Shown here piece after piece: positions 45,782 through 58,315 of a stretch of DNA of 64,000 bases; the stretch's first letter is position 1, and each line of letters begins with the position of its first letter. A program made the translations under genes and the position numbers. The notes under the pieces are model-generated. The model saw nothing but the letters and a program-made list of their open reading frames with translations, was not told the DNA's origin and made no database searches. Origin of the DNA: Albula goreensis (taxonomy: Eukaryota > Chordata > Actinopteri > Albuliformes > Albulidae); assembly GCA_022829145.1 (NCBI GenBank), contig CM040745.1, positions 24,582,906 through 24,646,905 of the forward strand, given 5' to 3'.

Positions 45782-48700
45782 AAAGAAAAAGCCTAGCAAA
45801 GTTGTTTCTTAAAAAAGTCAAAGTCTAATTATATGTTAATACAATTAGAAATATGTTCTGTTCAAACCTCCCACATTAATCCTAAATTCTGTGTATTACA
45901 TTGTGGCAATAATCAAACAGGTCACTACTATATGAAGACCATTACCATCAACAATCCTGGGATATCTAATCTTTACACAGTATTGCCATACGAGCAGTTA
46001 TTCTGTAGTTTGGGAAAGGCTTTGCTGTGACATATGGCTTATTTAGTACTGATACACAATTCTCATAATTAATTAACACTAAAATGTAAACAAATAATTC
46101 AGAAAAAATAAGGTCATCTTCCAAACAATGTGCTTTTCTGCGCTGAAGATGCTGTTTAATAAAGTCCTACTGACAGCTAATGCTTAATTATGCAAAGCTT
46201 GCAGTTGCATCAAAAATTAAACTAGTTTCTCATTCTACATATTGCCCTAATTACCGAGATGTTATAACATGAGAAATAGAAAAACTTCTCTGTAAAAACA
46301 GTGAGAAGAAATACAAAAGTTATTTCAGCATAGAAAAATTACAATCAAGAGAAAGGTGGAATTTTATCAGTCATAATTGCTATGATTTAAATAAATATAA
46401 ATAGTTGGGTCTCCTGAGAGGCTCAGTAAGTAAATATTCAAGTCATAAGCACAGACAGGACTCCTACCATTAGCTACGAGTTTGTGCTGGTTAGGGTCCT
46501 TTAGGTTTGTAGCATAGAGTCCAACGAACCATTCGCCAGGCACTGACAGGCTATTTTTTGCTGTCAGCAACATATACGCCTCTCCTGCAGCATTGTAAGG
46601 TATAAATGAGTCACTGGCTCTTAGGCAAAAGCATGTGGTTCAGCCACAGTGCTCCTTGAACCTCTCAAATACAACAGTGACAAGGAGCAAAATCCACAAT
46701 TTCAAATTGAATACAAAAGAATATGAAACAAGTGAAAAAGGAAAACAATTACAGAAATATCCATGAATTACTTCATTCATTTGCTCCACCCAAAAGCATA
46801 TTACAATGATATTGCAATTACACAGCAGTTTGTTTATAACACAACATAGCTGCCTTGCCCCAGGCTAAAGCAGTGAATGAATCCCCTGAGACTCAAACCC
46901 ACATCCCTGAAGGGTGGTGCTTTAATTCATTGCTCGGCTTGACCCTAGTGTGCCGTCCATTTATGCCAGAAATGTTTGCTGTAGACCGGGTGATCCAATG
47001 TGCTTGTTTTTTGCCTGCATGTAATACCACCAGTGTTTGCAAGGAGTATGGCAATAATGGCCTGCGTTTATAAAATGACAATCTTTCACCATCCTATGGT
47101 ACTTAAGACCAAAGGTGGAAATCTTACCACAACCACCCTCAATGTGTAGCACCCACCAGGGTGATCACAACTCTGAAGACTGCAGAGAACCTCACACCCA
47201 ACCACATGGATACAGAGAGTGCTCATATGAGAATATCCACAGAATGCTAATTACAACAACTGCTTAAATATTCTTTTGAAGTAGACTGCTTGTACCAGCT
47301 CCCATTATACAAAAGGAAACAAAAACACATGTGTCGTGGCCCAGATTCAGACCAACCAAAATACAATCTGTCCTCAACATTAATGAGTAACTAAATCAGA
47401 TGCAGTACTCCATTAAGTGCTTCTTATTTAATAACTTTTCTTCATTTCAACAACTCCCAAACTCACAATGTAGTACACGAAATTAAAAAAATAGTACTGA
47501 TTTAATTGGCTGATTACAGTTCAGGAAAAACGCACTGCAGAGACTGAATCTGGGCCGATATTAAAATAAACTTTCAGAAACAGAAAACGCCTTGAGCCCT
47601 TACTTTGGCTGTGGTGGACATGGCTCCTGCCATCTTCATCTGGGAGTTCATCACCTTGGTTTGCGTGGACATGGAGGTGACCTTTGAACTGACAGCATAT
47701 GTGCGGTTCTTCTGTTTCCTCAGCTGGACCAGCTGCTTAGCCAGGATCTTGCAGGCCTCCCTGTTCCCTGTCTTTGCCATTTTCTTGATCTCCATTTCCT
47801 GTGATAAGGAAAGATAGTGATGACCAGTGATGCTGGTAGTGTTGCATGTTGGTAAAGGAAACTGTCTTGCCACTAAACAAGCTGACATACCATCAGGTCA
47901 GACCTACCTCACTGTTGCAATATGTAAATTAATGTACAGAATGCAACTGGTTGAAGGCTTCAGGTAGTCTAAAACTTAATCTCAATAAGAATCCATTTAC
48001 TGAATGGACTGACATTTATTGAATGATAAATGTTGATTGAAAGGCAGAAAATTTTACCTTAATGGCTGACTGGCTGGAATTTTCCTGATTAGATGCTAGG
48101 AAGTGTGCACACTTTGATGACTGAATGAGACACAGGGCAAGTAGAAATTACATTACAGGCCAGAGGTCTGACCTACTTTATGGTGCTAAATGAATGAAAA
48201 TAATATCTCTGAAGGGACTTGCAGCACAAAGAGTGTTTGTTTGGAGTGTGAGATTCTGTCTGCATGTGTGTAAACAGCATCTCCCCAGAGACCCTTTGAG
48301 CAGTCTGCACTCTGTGACAGCATATTAGGATCAGCTCCATCACAGAACACAATATTTGTAACTCATACTTTTAACTGCATTTTCCCCCTGAAAAAACAAC
48401 AGCCCATTGACCACAACTGTGAATATTAATAAGGACCTAATCATTTATATTTAATTATTAAAATGTTTGCCTCAATACCTTGATTTTGTTGTTATATATA
48501 ATTAGTTATGTATATTTTTAATTGTACACTATGTATACCCCCCCAGTGAACCATAGGGTTGAACCGACATTTTGAAGCAAAACCTCTTTAAGGTTCCCTG
48601 ATTGAGAACAGATAGAAATAGCATGCACCCCTGAATAAAGCAATATTGGCCAAAGGAAAAAGCAAAAGAAAACAGATATGAGCTTTCATAAAACAAAGCT

Positions 48701-51700
48701 TCAGGGTTAAAGCACATGTAGAGTTGTTTCCCAAAAAATAAGTGAATTATTTAAAAATCAAAACATATACATTTACACACAAGCAAAAAATGAAATTTCA
48801 ACTGAAGTTGAAATTATACATTCAGAGCCCAGGGAAGGTATTTCACTGGACTACCAAAGCACATGCAAAGATGATGGCCCTTGCTGAGGGATACATTTCA
48901 GACAATGTCTATGTATAAATGTACAAATCAGTGCAGCTAATATATTTTCCTGACATTACTCCAAGAGAGCTCTCCTCAGTGCACTGCACTACTCTTTGTA
49001 CAGAACATCCTGTACCAATAATACTCTTCACATTTACCAACAATAGACTGAGTGAAATATATAGACCAACCCCACCCCACCCCAGAAATATGCAGGTTAA
49101 ACTGCCATTAGTGCAGTGCGCAACACAATATGAAAGATGCTAATAGCACCTAAATAATATACTCAGCAAAACCTGACAGGCCTCTCCTCAGAAACCTTGT
49201 TTAAATCGTGAGATAGAGACTGGTTGGAAAGCTGAATAGGCAAATTACCCACAGAGGGGATGATAATGTCACATATGTGAAGCAGGTGCTACAGACAGCT
49301 TTTAGCCTTTTAGTCTGATAAGCAGAATGGTAAACAAATAAATTAGTGGGACCAGGCAGCACTGCTCAGACACACACTTACACATGAAATCTTCCTCTGC
49401 AAGATAAAAGCAAGTTTGCTGACTAGATTGATTTTCTTTTTACCACTTACAAGACCAAAAGAATGTGAAATGAGAATCTGTGCACCATGGCTCACATTTT
49501 TATATGAAAGGTTTAAAGTTAATTGTATAAAATGCCATTATATTTAAGAATTATTTATGTGAGGAATAAAAAATGCATAATAAATCCAGTGTATTAATGA
49601 CGCTTTACTACTGTGACAACAAACAGGCTTTGCACTGCACAGGAAAAGTACACTAGAAGTGACAGATTGAATGTGGGGACCGGATGACTCTTTGAGCATA
49701 TAAGATGGGACGTTTTAATATTCACAGAGTCATAAGGTAAGTGTCAAAACTGATGAGCCTTCATGGCTGAGCTGTGGTTTGGCTTGGAAAATCTGTCAGT
49801 TTTAATGTCCATGCCAAACCCATGAAACAAACCAATTTAATCATATGAAATGAGAGATCCTTCTGTTTCAATGAAATACAATGATTCATTGTACAACAGA
49901 CAACAGCTGTTGTAAAAAAAAAAAAAAAAAAAACATTTCCTGCAAACATATATCTGTTACATGCATATTCAGTGTCCCCAGTTCCCCTTCAAATAATCTA
50001 GCCTTCTTATTGTTAGAAACTAATTCTCAAATTAAAATGTATATGGCACATATATCACAATCACCAGTCATAAAATACTGGTGATGATGGTCAGCTCCTC
50101 AAACGTGTAGGTTATAATTCTCATTTAGTTGGGGTACAAATGAGATTGAGACACAATTATACTTCTAACTGCCTGTGAAAAAAGATAATTTTCCTGTAAG
50201 ATTAATAAAAGCTGTATGACTTACAAAAAAAACAGCAAATTGCCTTACCAAGTATTTTAAATTAAATGCAATGCAATTCTGCAGGAAGCATAGTCTTACA
50301 TTTAAATTGTGAACATGAAAGGTAGGGTACTGACAGTGGGAACTACAAAAGAACTGCAAATAAAAAAAGAGGAAAAGCTGCTTGGCACAGCTAAATTTAT
50401 GCTAAACTGCTCCAATATAGGTCACTTCTGTTTTTGAAAAAACATGATTTTTTTTTTCGATCTACAACACAGACATAACTGTATTAATGAGAAGATTAAT
50501 GAAGAAAAAATTAGGGTCCCCGAGAGAGGTAATTATATGCAGGCGACGATGTTTACTTTAAAAACAGCAGTGCGCCACAAGTTTCTGCTTTTAATGATGA
50601 AAAGCAGGAATTGAGGAGGTAAATCTTCCATTCTTCTGTTCATACAGCCCTGAATTTGTCATGCATGAGCGCTGGCTTTCCCTTCCCAGAAAGAAAAGGG
50701 GTCAGACTTGAATCTTTAAGCCTTCTTCTGAAATGTATTTAACCATTCAACCTAATCTTCAATAAGGGAAAACCATGGGTCAAAAATATTAAGACTAAGC
50801 CTTTCCTTCAGCTCTGTTCACAAAATACAATATGCAGCAAAAGAAGAGAAGCATTAGACTTCTGAGCTAAAACCCCAGCATATACATGACCCTATAGCAT
50901 GAGAGCAGCTGATTCCACACCACAGACAGAACACACTCAAAGATGATGCAATGCATTGCAGTCTTCCTGGGGCAGGGAGAGGAATGCTGTCTGTGCTGAC
51001 AATTGGAGAGATCCATGGCAGTGGAGCACAGTGGATTAGGGAAGGCAGGCTTGGGTCAGGACTGGGGCCGGGGCTGGGACTGGAGAGGTCCTTCTCCTCC
51101 CTTCTGGGCTCCACTTACCATTTGTTTCTCCTGTCTCTCCAGCGCAGCTCGGTCTCGGGTGATCTGCCTCTGCGTTCCTCTCAGCTCTTTGTTCTGCTCC
51201 TTTATGATGTCTGTGACAAGTGAGAGGGAGAGTGGAACTGTAACACTACCCTCGCCTCAAAAAAAAAACACAACTATTTCTTTCCAATGAGTCTAAACCC
51301 CCCCACTCCCTTCATACACTCCTCGTCATTTGTTAAAATGAGCGTGATACCATTACAATGAATCAGGAGAAAAATGTTAAATTAACACATAAAACAGAAA
51401 TGAGAAGCACAAGACTGTGGAAAATCTTCAGTGTTCAAAACATTTCATTGTTCGATGTTTCAATGATCAAATGGTTGTATGAGACAATGGCAGTGGTAGA
51501 ATTCCTACCTGGTTAAGATGTCACACCCTATACAGCATGTCAGTCAGCTAATGAGTGCCAGACTCAATCAGCCTTCACTGTATCATTATTAAATGACAAT
51601 TCAGTTCAAGTTTGTTCAAGTGGAATCAAGGAGTATGTAAGAAGTAGAAATGTCACCATGATTGCAACATTTTATTGCTCTTTTTGACAACTTTTTATTA

Positions 51701-54700
51701 AAAAACTATTAAAGTCTTTAAGAAATAATGTAGGTTTCTGACACTAAATAAGGTTAAAACCCATTTTCCAAAGCTACTGAAATTAGGATTTTTTGCAGTC
51801 TACTCAGAATGAATATCATCACCAGTTCAGGGCTAAGTTCTGCTCTCTCTCATTGCATTACTGACTCAGAATTTACAACATTCTGAAGATAGAATTTAAC
51901 ATTAATTTTCAACAACTGCTAATAAGAAATTGGAATTAAAACCGTATGCTACACTCCAGATTGGTGCTGATTGCATACAAAGCCTTAACCACTGCAGAGG
52001 AAAAAAAAATCAATTGAAACTCTAATAACTGTGAATTCCACAACAAGAGAGGCAATGTCTGAAAGGAGGAAGGAGCATGGCATGCAAAGGTCCTGCAGGC
52101 AAGCATAGTTACAGGCTGATGGTGAAAGGATGGGGTTGTTTAGGTTGCTGTAGCTGACAGGGACCCTAACGTTAGCACGGGGGGCCTCCTCCCACCCTTG
52201 GAGAAGCTCAAATGGAAGGCTGCAGAGCAGGGCTGTCTCTGTCTCACAGACAGCGTGCCCTCTCCCCGCCAGCTGCCCTATCCTGTCCATGTGCATGACC
52301 ACATTAACATTCTCCAAAACACAAGGATAATCTTGTGACCTGTGTGTTGAATTCAAGCTCTCAATTCAATCCAAAACAAGTCTATTACACAATTTTGAGT
52401 TACTCTGAGAACTACTGCAAGGTAACTAACTCACATTACATAGGCTAAAATGTAATATTTTAAAATACTAAGTAATACAAAATGTTTTAACAAATATATT
52501 AGGTTTTAGCACACACAAACCACTGTCTTGATCAGTAATATATCAACAGAGGTTTCACTAAAACAAACATGATTGTAACATGTTTATTTTCTTTAAATTT
52601 TACATTAATTCATGAGTGATGATACATAGGGGTTGATTAGGAGGGCAGTGGGGGGTACAATCTGAATAAGCATCTTGGGAGGAATTAGAACAATTAAAAA
52701 TACTGAACAGCAAAAAATTTCAATTCAGGCTGGAGTGCGGGAAAAACCCCTGATACTGTTGCGAGTTTGAGGGTAAGCAGGAAGAGGAACGGAGAGAGAA
52801 GAGGAACGGAGGGGTTTGTGCAAAAGGAAGAGCAACGATAGAGCATCTTCATGCAGATGATACAGAAGTGTGACACTCCCTGCCGCCAGTGCAGTCTCTC
52901 CCTTGCCATCACGCCCAGGGAGAAGACACGCTCTCCTGCTCTGCAATCAGACCACACTCCGCTCCCTCCATTCCCCTACTCCAGAGAGCAATTACATTAG
53001 CGACAGCTCTGGAGCCCATGGGCTGTCCTCAGAGCACACTCCAGCTGCAGACTGCAGAGAGAGAGTCTGTACAGCTCCCTCTGCCAGCATTAAGGACACT
53101 GACACAGAATACCCCACTCCAGTCCCTGAATAACTTCAAAAGACCTCTTTGCCTTACAGTGCATTTTAACCACTGGCATTCAAACCAGTGAACTCCAAAA
53201 AATGTCTTGATAATTCTCTCTCTGCTAAACAATTAGAAAGTAACAATTATAAATTTGTTCATTTTAAAAATTCATTGCAAAGTGTAAAAAGCAGGTCATA
53301 AAATATATTCTGAATATGTAAGACCAGGAAAAAACCCAGTAGCTGAGGTTAACAACCATACTCAAGTACTACAGTGCCTTGGAAAAGTATGCTTTTGTAA
53401 AGAGAAGATACCCGACAAACCAGTATTGCACTAAAGCTGTACAGGACACATTTTGAACTAAAAATAATTAAAAAAAAAAAAAAACTTCTCCCACCTGAAG
53501 GACTGCAAAAAACAGATTAAAACAATATTAAGTTAGAATGTTGGTTGAGATGACTCAATATATTCAAATAATCTTTATAAAACTTTCGATGATAATAAAA
53601 TCCACCCCCTACCCGATATTGGAATATGAACACCTCCCTTCTGTGGACAACGTGTACATATGTACCAGGATGACGTGGTGATCAACGTCTTAAAGAGGGA
53701 GGGATATCCTCAACAAAACTCCACAAGCGAACTCCGCTCTGCCATCACATGGAATACAAGAGGATACTTTGGCATGCTGGAACAGAAAACGCCCTGTCAC
53801 CTGCAGCTGATGTTGGGATACAGCACAGCAGAGGGACTCTGAGCTGAACCTAACACCTGGAACAACTACAGCGTGTCGCATAAAGGTAATATCTAAACAC
53901 CCTAAGTGCCTCTCCTGCATTAGACCATGCTGACTTTTCCTAGAAATCAATTTCAGTGATCCAAGATTCATGATGGGGAGCTGAAACAGACTATCATTCA
54001 GTGGGGTGTAAAATACTTTTACAGTATTGTAACCAAAATGTGGGAATAAATGCAATCCGATTGGTGAGGAATGGTTCATGTATGAGTAAGTCCGCAACAG
54101 AAAATCTAATTATTTCTGTGGGGTACTGAAAGTATTACTGACCATATTTCTAAAATATGTAAATAAATACATACTTTTAGTCTGGACTGAGCCCAAATGA
54201 AAAACTGAGGCTGAAAAAATATGATTTGACAGCTAATGATCCCAGGAATCTTACAACCCACTGTACTATTTACAAGGATGTGGGTGAAATCATTAAAGTA
54301 TAAATAAATGATATAGCCTTAGCAATACCTGAACAATGATTACTCCACAAACTTGGCAGATAAGTAGATGGAAAAGATAAGTAGTGGAGGTGGGACTGGT
54401 GGCAGTGAAACAATGGGAGGACAACGCAAAGGCCATTTCAATAACCATTTCGTCATACTAACCCACTGTCCTTTGTTTCCAGAAGGACAGGCACCCTGTA
54501 GCAGACCAATAAGTGCAGCAAAACTTTTTGATGTTCTTTACTAACATCAATTTACAGTTACAGTATATTATATGCAAGAACGTGCAGGTCACAATGCATA
54601 ACCCATTTCAGATTTCCAAGAGTGTAACCTATATCCGCTAAGCATTAGTAAAATGTTACCATTGTCTTGACGAAGGATCGGCTTGTTACAGTCTATGTTT

Positions 54701-55666
54701 ATCTGCCATCATTTCAGAATAAACTACCAGAAACCTGCCACTTTGTGTTCTAAGACGGACCCAGTCTGGTACTATTGCTCATAAAATCAGGTGGATGCAC
54801 TTACATTCTCTCACATTGCAAGGCGCTCTAGATGCGGCGTTCGCAATGTGATTATAAATAACATAATTTAGGTAACTTATCTTCTTCGATAGACAGCTTG
54901 GCTTACTTTATTAGTCGCCTGCTTTACATTTCCTGTTAGAACCTGTGGTTAGTAGGCTTAGACGAGTTAGGATATTATTAAGAACTCAAACAATGACGAT
55001 TGTCAGCTCGATAGCTAACTGACGTATAAACTAATTTCTCCATGTCAACTTTTAAGGGTGAATATATTAGCTACATAAATATTAATATACACACGTTAAC
55101 AACCTTAACAAGTAATTGTCAGCTTTACTATCCATAACATAGAATAGGCAAAAGTTATCTATCGTTAGTTAGTTAGCTAGATATTTCGCAATACGAGTAA
55201 CCCAGATAGGTAGACGACGAGTACCTCTTCCGTCTATAAGTTTGCAAATGTGCCTAAACACATTCTATGGTTGGATAGTAGCAGGCTTGTTGAATTAGAT
55301 ACAGTTAATTGTTTATGTATCTACATTTTGTTTAGGCTAACAACTTAATGTGTTGATTGTGTGAATACTGAACAGGCTATTTAAGTTATATGTTAGCCAT
55401 GTAATTCTAGATTCATTAGACTGCTATCTACTGTAACATTTTAAGGCAGAAGAATTTACGTTCAAGCCACCGTCTGGTAGCGTCAACTTATCAATTGTAA
55501 CCGAGAGAAACAGGTAAAACAAGCTCCAATAAAAGATGCCTGACTTAGCTTGATATTTGTCCAGCATTGTTTGTAACCTTCTAGCGAACCGGTTCTCAGA
55601 TTAATTTCATAAACCGGCAAAATAAAACTCACCGTCCACTGTCTTCTTCTTGAACAGAGATGCCAT
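43733..55666 (-). CDS. chmp2b: chmp2b, charged multivesicular body protein 2B (six exons)
   Basis: CHMP2B is an ESCRT-III (Snf7-family) subunit. It is recruited from the cytosol to endosomal and other membranes, co-polymerises with CHMP3/CHMP4 for membrane scission and cargo sorting into multivesicular bodies, and is disassembled by VPS4. Coding exons are 55666-55633, 51210-51119, 47798-47604, 45051-44949, 44600-44494 and 43846-43733. All introns have GT/AG ends and the frame is open to TAG at 43733, giving 214 residues (human 213). It has the basic N-terminus MASLFKKKTVD, the helical core with KVTSMSTQTKVMNSQMKMAG (about residues 80-100), an acidic stretch DEEE near 155-158, and a C-terminal MIM, DEEIERQLRALG (about 201-212), that binds the VPS4 MIT domain. 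Nothing is missing. Whether it is the a or b teleost paralogue cannot be told. Confidence 0.97.
43847..44493 (-). other. chmp2b intron 5
   Basis: A 647-bp intron with GT/AG ends. The small open frames inside it (around 44246-44548, both strands) are shadows of intron and exon sequence. Confidence 0.9.
44494..44600 (-). CDS. chmp2b: chmp2b exon 5
   Basis: 107 bp, codons 142-177, beginning INDTLDEIFDESGDEEES and ending GIEITGK. The acceptor is CCACCACAG and the donor GTGAGT. It carries the acidic linker region. Confidence 0.96.
44601..44948 (-). other. chmp2b intron 4
   Basis: A 348-bp intron with GT/AG ends. Nothing else was recognised. Confidence 0.9.
44949..45051 (-). CDS. chmp2b: chmp2b exon 4
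   Basis: 103 bp, codons 108-141 plus one base, beginning TMQAVNKKMDPQKTLQ and ending MTEDM. The acceptor is CCCCTAG and the donor GTAAGG. The split codon is completed as Ile by exon 5. Confidence 0.96.
45746..45779. repeat. Poly-A run in chmp2b intron 3
   Basis: 34 consecutive A residues followed by GAAAAGAAAAAG. It may be the tail of a retroposon, but no body was recognised on its 5' side. Confidence 0.95.
47338..47556. mobile_element. MITE-like element in chmp2b intron 3
   Basis: A 219-bp segment bounded by 15-bp terminal inverted repeats with one mismatch: GGCCCAGATTCAGAC at the left and the inverse of GGCCCAGATTCAGTC at the right. The interior is non-coding and AT-rich. Its inner end lies less than 50 bp from exon 3. 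No convincing target-site duplication was seen. It is probably a non-autonomous DNA transposon, distinct from the family at 8090. Confidence 0.6.
47604..47798 (-). CDS. chmp2b: chmp2b exon 3
   Basis: 195 bp, codons 43-107, beginning EMEIKKMAK and ending AMSTTAK. The acceptor is TTATCACAG and the donor GTAAGG. It covers the end of helix 1 and helix 2 and is almost identical to mammalian CHMP2B, which secures the gene identity. Confidence 0.97.
47799..51118 (-). other. chmp2b intron 2
   Basis: About 3.3 kb, AT-rich, with a 20-base poly-A run at 49914-49933 and a G-rich cluster at 51053-51078. No nested gene was recognised. Confidence 0.9.
49914..49933. repeat. Poly-A run in chmp2b intron 2
   Basis: 20 consecutive A residues. 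Confidence 0.95.
51119..51210 (-). CDS. chmp2b: chmp2b exon 2
   Basis: 92 bp, codons 12-42, beginning DIIKEQNKELRGTQRQITRD and ending EKQM. It is bounded by a ...TTGTCACAG acceptor and a GTAAGT donor. It forms part of the first long helix of the ESCRT-III hairpin. Confidence 0.96.
51211..55632 (-). other. chmp2b intron 1
   Basis: About 4.4 kb. It has a GC-richer middle (about 52120-53150), a Tc1-like inverted-repeat remnant near 53369, a 15-base A run (53470-53484), and the CpG-retaining promoter-proximal part from about 54.6 kb. Confidence 0.9.
53369..53395. mobile_element. Tc1-like terminal repeat remnant
   Basis: CTACAGTGCCTTGGAAAAGTATGC closely resembles the CTACAGTGCCTTGCAAAAGTAT inverted-repeat end common in fish Tc1-like elements and their MITEs. 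No second end or transposase is recognised nearby. Confidence 0.45.
55633..55666 (-). CDS. chmp2b: chmp2b exon 1 (coding part)
   Basis: 34 bp encoding MASLFKKKTVD plus the first base of codon 12, ending at a GTGAGT donor (55632-55627). The ATG is the conserved family start. The short basic N-terminus is the membrane-associating end of the protein. Confidence 0.97.
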
Positions 55667-55884
55667 GGCTAACAGCGATATAAAAAACTACGTATGCAAC
55701 TACAAACTATTAAAGTACAATTTAAATATTTCAAATAAAAACAAAAGAAAACTTTCTGAAACGTCTTCCTATTGCCAGCAACTGTTCCAGCCAGCCGTTA
55801 ATTACATGACTCGATTTCCTGGTTTGCTACTAAGCAGGAACTGACTTTCCTTCCTTGCACATGACAGTAGAGTCATTTTGAATT

Positions 55885-55892
55885 TGACGTCA
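55885..55892. promoter_or_regulatory. Palindromic CRE (TGACGTCA)
   Basis: A perfect full CRE about 220 bp upstream of the chmp2b start codon. CREB/ATF binding is inferred from the motif and promoter position. Confidence 0.5.
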
Positions 55893-55923
55893 TTATGAGT
55901 CTTCTAAGCGGCTCTCTCAAATT

Positions 55924-55937
55924 CCCCTAGGGGGCAC
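55924..55937 (+). promoter_or_regulatory. CTCF-like motif
   Basis: CCCCTAGGGGGCAC fits the CTCF core CCASYAGRKGGCRS at 13 of 14 positions. It lies at the chmp2b promoter, where CTCF sites are common. Occupancy is inferred. Confidence 0.4.
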
Positions 55938-56008
55938 TATAGAACCGACTACAATTTCTGTGCGGAGGACTGTATTGTTCATCTCAGCAACTCGTACCGT
56001 GATTACAG
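55938..56008 (+). ncRNA. Candidate divergent first exon
   Basis: About 270-340 bp upstream of chmp2b, on the opposite strand, GATTACAG|GTATGT (donor at 56009) is an excellent splice donor inside the same CpG block. No open frame with a convincing start precedes it, so a divergent non-coding transcript or a 5' UTR exon is the likely reading. The left boundary is a guess. Confidence 0.25.
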
Positions 56009-56014
56009 GTATGT

Positions 56015-58223
56015 ACTTCTTATAATTATAATAATTGTATCAGCTTCACAATAAAGTCAGACGAGAAATCTGAAGAGGAATGTGCTTTTTGAAAAGACAT
56101 TCAGATGAATCACTTTAAATCAAACATTACCATCAAAACAATTAAAAGACAGTGAAGATAAAAATTGACCTAATGGACTAACACTGATATTGCAGCACCG
56201 ACTGGAATATGTTCACCAGTAAAAGTTTGGCATGATGTGTTATCATTTGTGCCAATTTCAGTAATGTTCTTCACTGGGAAGTGTCCATTGTTAATCATGG
56301 AAAGTTGTTCCAATCAAAATTGTTTCATGGTTAATTCAAGTACTCACTTGCACAAAAATTAACCAAGTGGGACTTTGTTCCTGTGATAAGCTGGCTTCCT
56401 GTTGATGTACATGTGGGAGATGTACTTGCACATCAAACAGATTAATGGAACAGAAATAGGGATGAGCTCAAACCCTTTGCGACATCCACACTGGGAAAGT
56501 TTTTAAATTAATATGATGTCAACATTTCCTTAAATTTTACCTTCAAACCAACCCTATCTGTCAGTGCAACCTGACATGCCACAATCTGGTCAGAGTGGAG
56601 AGGAAAGCAGAGCAGCACCATGGGCAGGTAGTGGGCACAGTGCCACATGCAGAAGGAGCAGCAGCACAGGGTGACTTTGGGACGGTGGAGGATGTGTCAC
56701 TGACAGCACATTTGGGGCATCCTCAGAGGACGACATGGAACATCCTGGGGCATTATTCTTGTTAAGGTTATTAGGGAGATGTTTTTGTATAATCAGCTAG
56801 GCTGGCAACAGGGACCACTGCTAAGTGTTCTTGTAATGATAATAACCCCAGTGGTGATAAATCTTGCCCCAAGCACACAGACCATTTTCACAGAGCTATA
56901 ATGAGGCAAAACTATGTTTTATTTGCAGTAGTGGGTGTCTTCAAAGTATATTAAAAATCTACATCTCATAATGGTGCAAATCTGTTCAGCATATTGAGAG
57001 AATTCCCACAGTGGCATTTTTGAAACATTTATCTCCTTCGCTCTGTGTATGGTATTGCCTGCAGCAAACAGGCATTTACTGTTAACTCACTAACTATGCA
57101 ACCAGCCAGTCAAATAAGATGTTGTTAGTATGAATCTAGAACATGGCATTATACTACATGAACTAATTTACATAAACTGCAGTAAAACTGGATTTCCATT
57201 GAAATCCACTGTAAATTGAAAATCATTCCTCCTGTTTAATTGAATCTGATGATTTGAAAGATTCTGTCTGTTTATATCAGAGATTTTGGCTTAATAGGGG
57301 TATATTTATATATTTAATGAAGTATCATTTATTTTAATTAAGAGACAAATGGTTATTGAAACATGCACCATCATTTTAATTTTATTTGCTGATAATTCAA
57401 AAAGTAATGACAAATGAAGTTAAATATAAATAAATAAGCTACTTATAATGTATATAATATGGGTTTCATTAGGGAATGTATGACTCTTAACACATTAAAG
57501 TCGTAGATGTGCATAATGTTGATCACTGTATACACCAATTCTTTGAAATAATTTCAACACTGAAGAAGCTATAATGTGCTCATGAAACACAATAAATAAA
57601 ATGATGGAATCACTAAATTGTTTCTAAACAGGCATGTGATTGATTTTCCAAGAAATTTATGTTAAGGCATATTAAACTTAAATAATGTACAACATGTAAA
57701 AAGAATAGTATTGCTCTATGTTTAATGATTTCCTCATATCATTATATAATTATCATACAAGTATATGTTAGGAACACAATGGAGTGAAAATAACAATGGC
57801 TTTCCTGAACTCTTCACATTTATAATAAATTAATAAATTATTGTCACATCATAGACGTGTCAGTAGTAGGATGGAAGATGGGAAAATCTTTATAAATCTG
57901 TATAAATTGTCTTGGGGAGTTCTACAATAATAATTGAACAGGTCTGCAGCTTGTGTGGCAGCGGTCTGACAGGTGCAGGATGTCAGTGACAGTATTGACA
58001 GACTGGAGTGCAACTGACCACTTACCCAACAGCTGCAAGGATGGGTCAATGACAATAAGATTAGAGACTGGGTGGATTGGTTTCAGGTGGTGTAGTCTGC
58101 CTTTCACTGTGACACGATCACAAGTTTAGTCAACCTGAAGCACTGCCTGCTCTGAATGAACCTCACATCATTCAAAGAATGAAAATTTATTTTCTGTGGG
58201 CTCCCTGAAGAATTACACAATGA

Positions 58224-58225
<2 letters not shown>
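56015..58225. other. Intergenic stretch upstream of chmp2b
   Basis: No exon was recognised. About 56580-56730 is G-rich and GC-richer but holds no supported frame. Confidence 0.4.

Positions 58226-58314
<89 letters not shown>
58226..58314. repeat. (TG)n microsatellite
   Basis: An uninterrupted run of about 44 units followed by CATGTGTGTGG. Confidence 0.97.

Positions 58315-58315
<1 letters not shown>

Larger units (their letters stand above)
45052..47603 (-). other. chmp2b intron 3
   Basis: About 2.55 kb, holding a poly-A run and a MITE-like insertion (listed separately). No nested gene was recognised. Confidence 0.9.
54600..56014. promoter_or_regulatory. chmp2b CpG-retaining promoter region
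   Basis: CpG is dense here compared with the surrounding DNA, and the block is centred on the first coding exon of chmp2b at 55633-55666. This is the expected mark of an unmethylated housekeeping-type promoter. There is no TATA box at a convincing distance. The transcription start should lie upstream of 55666 on the minus strand. Confidence 0.7.
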
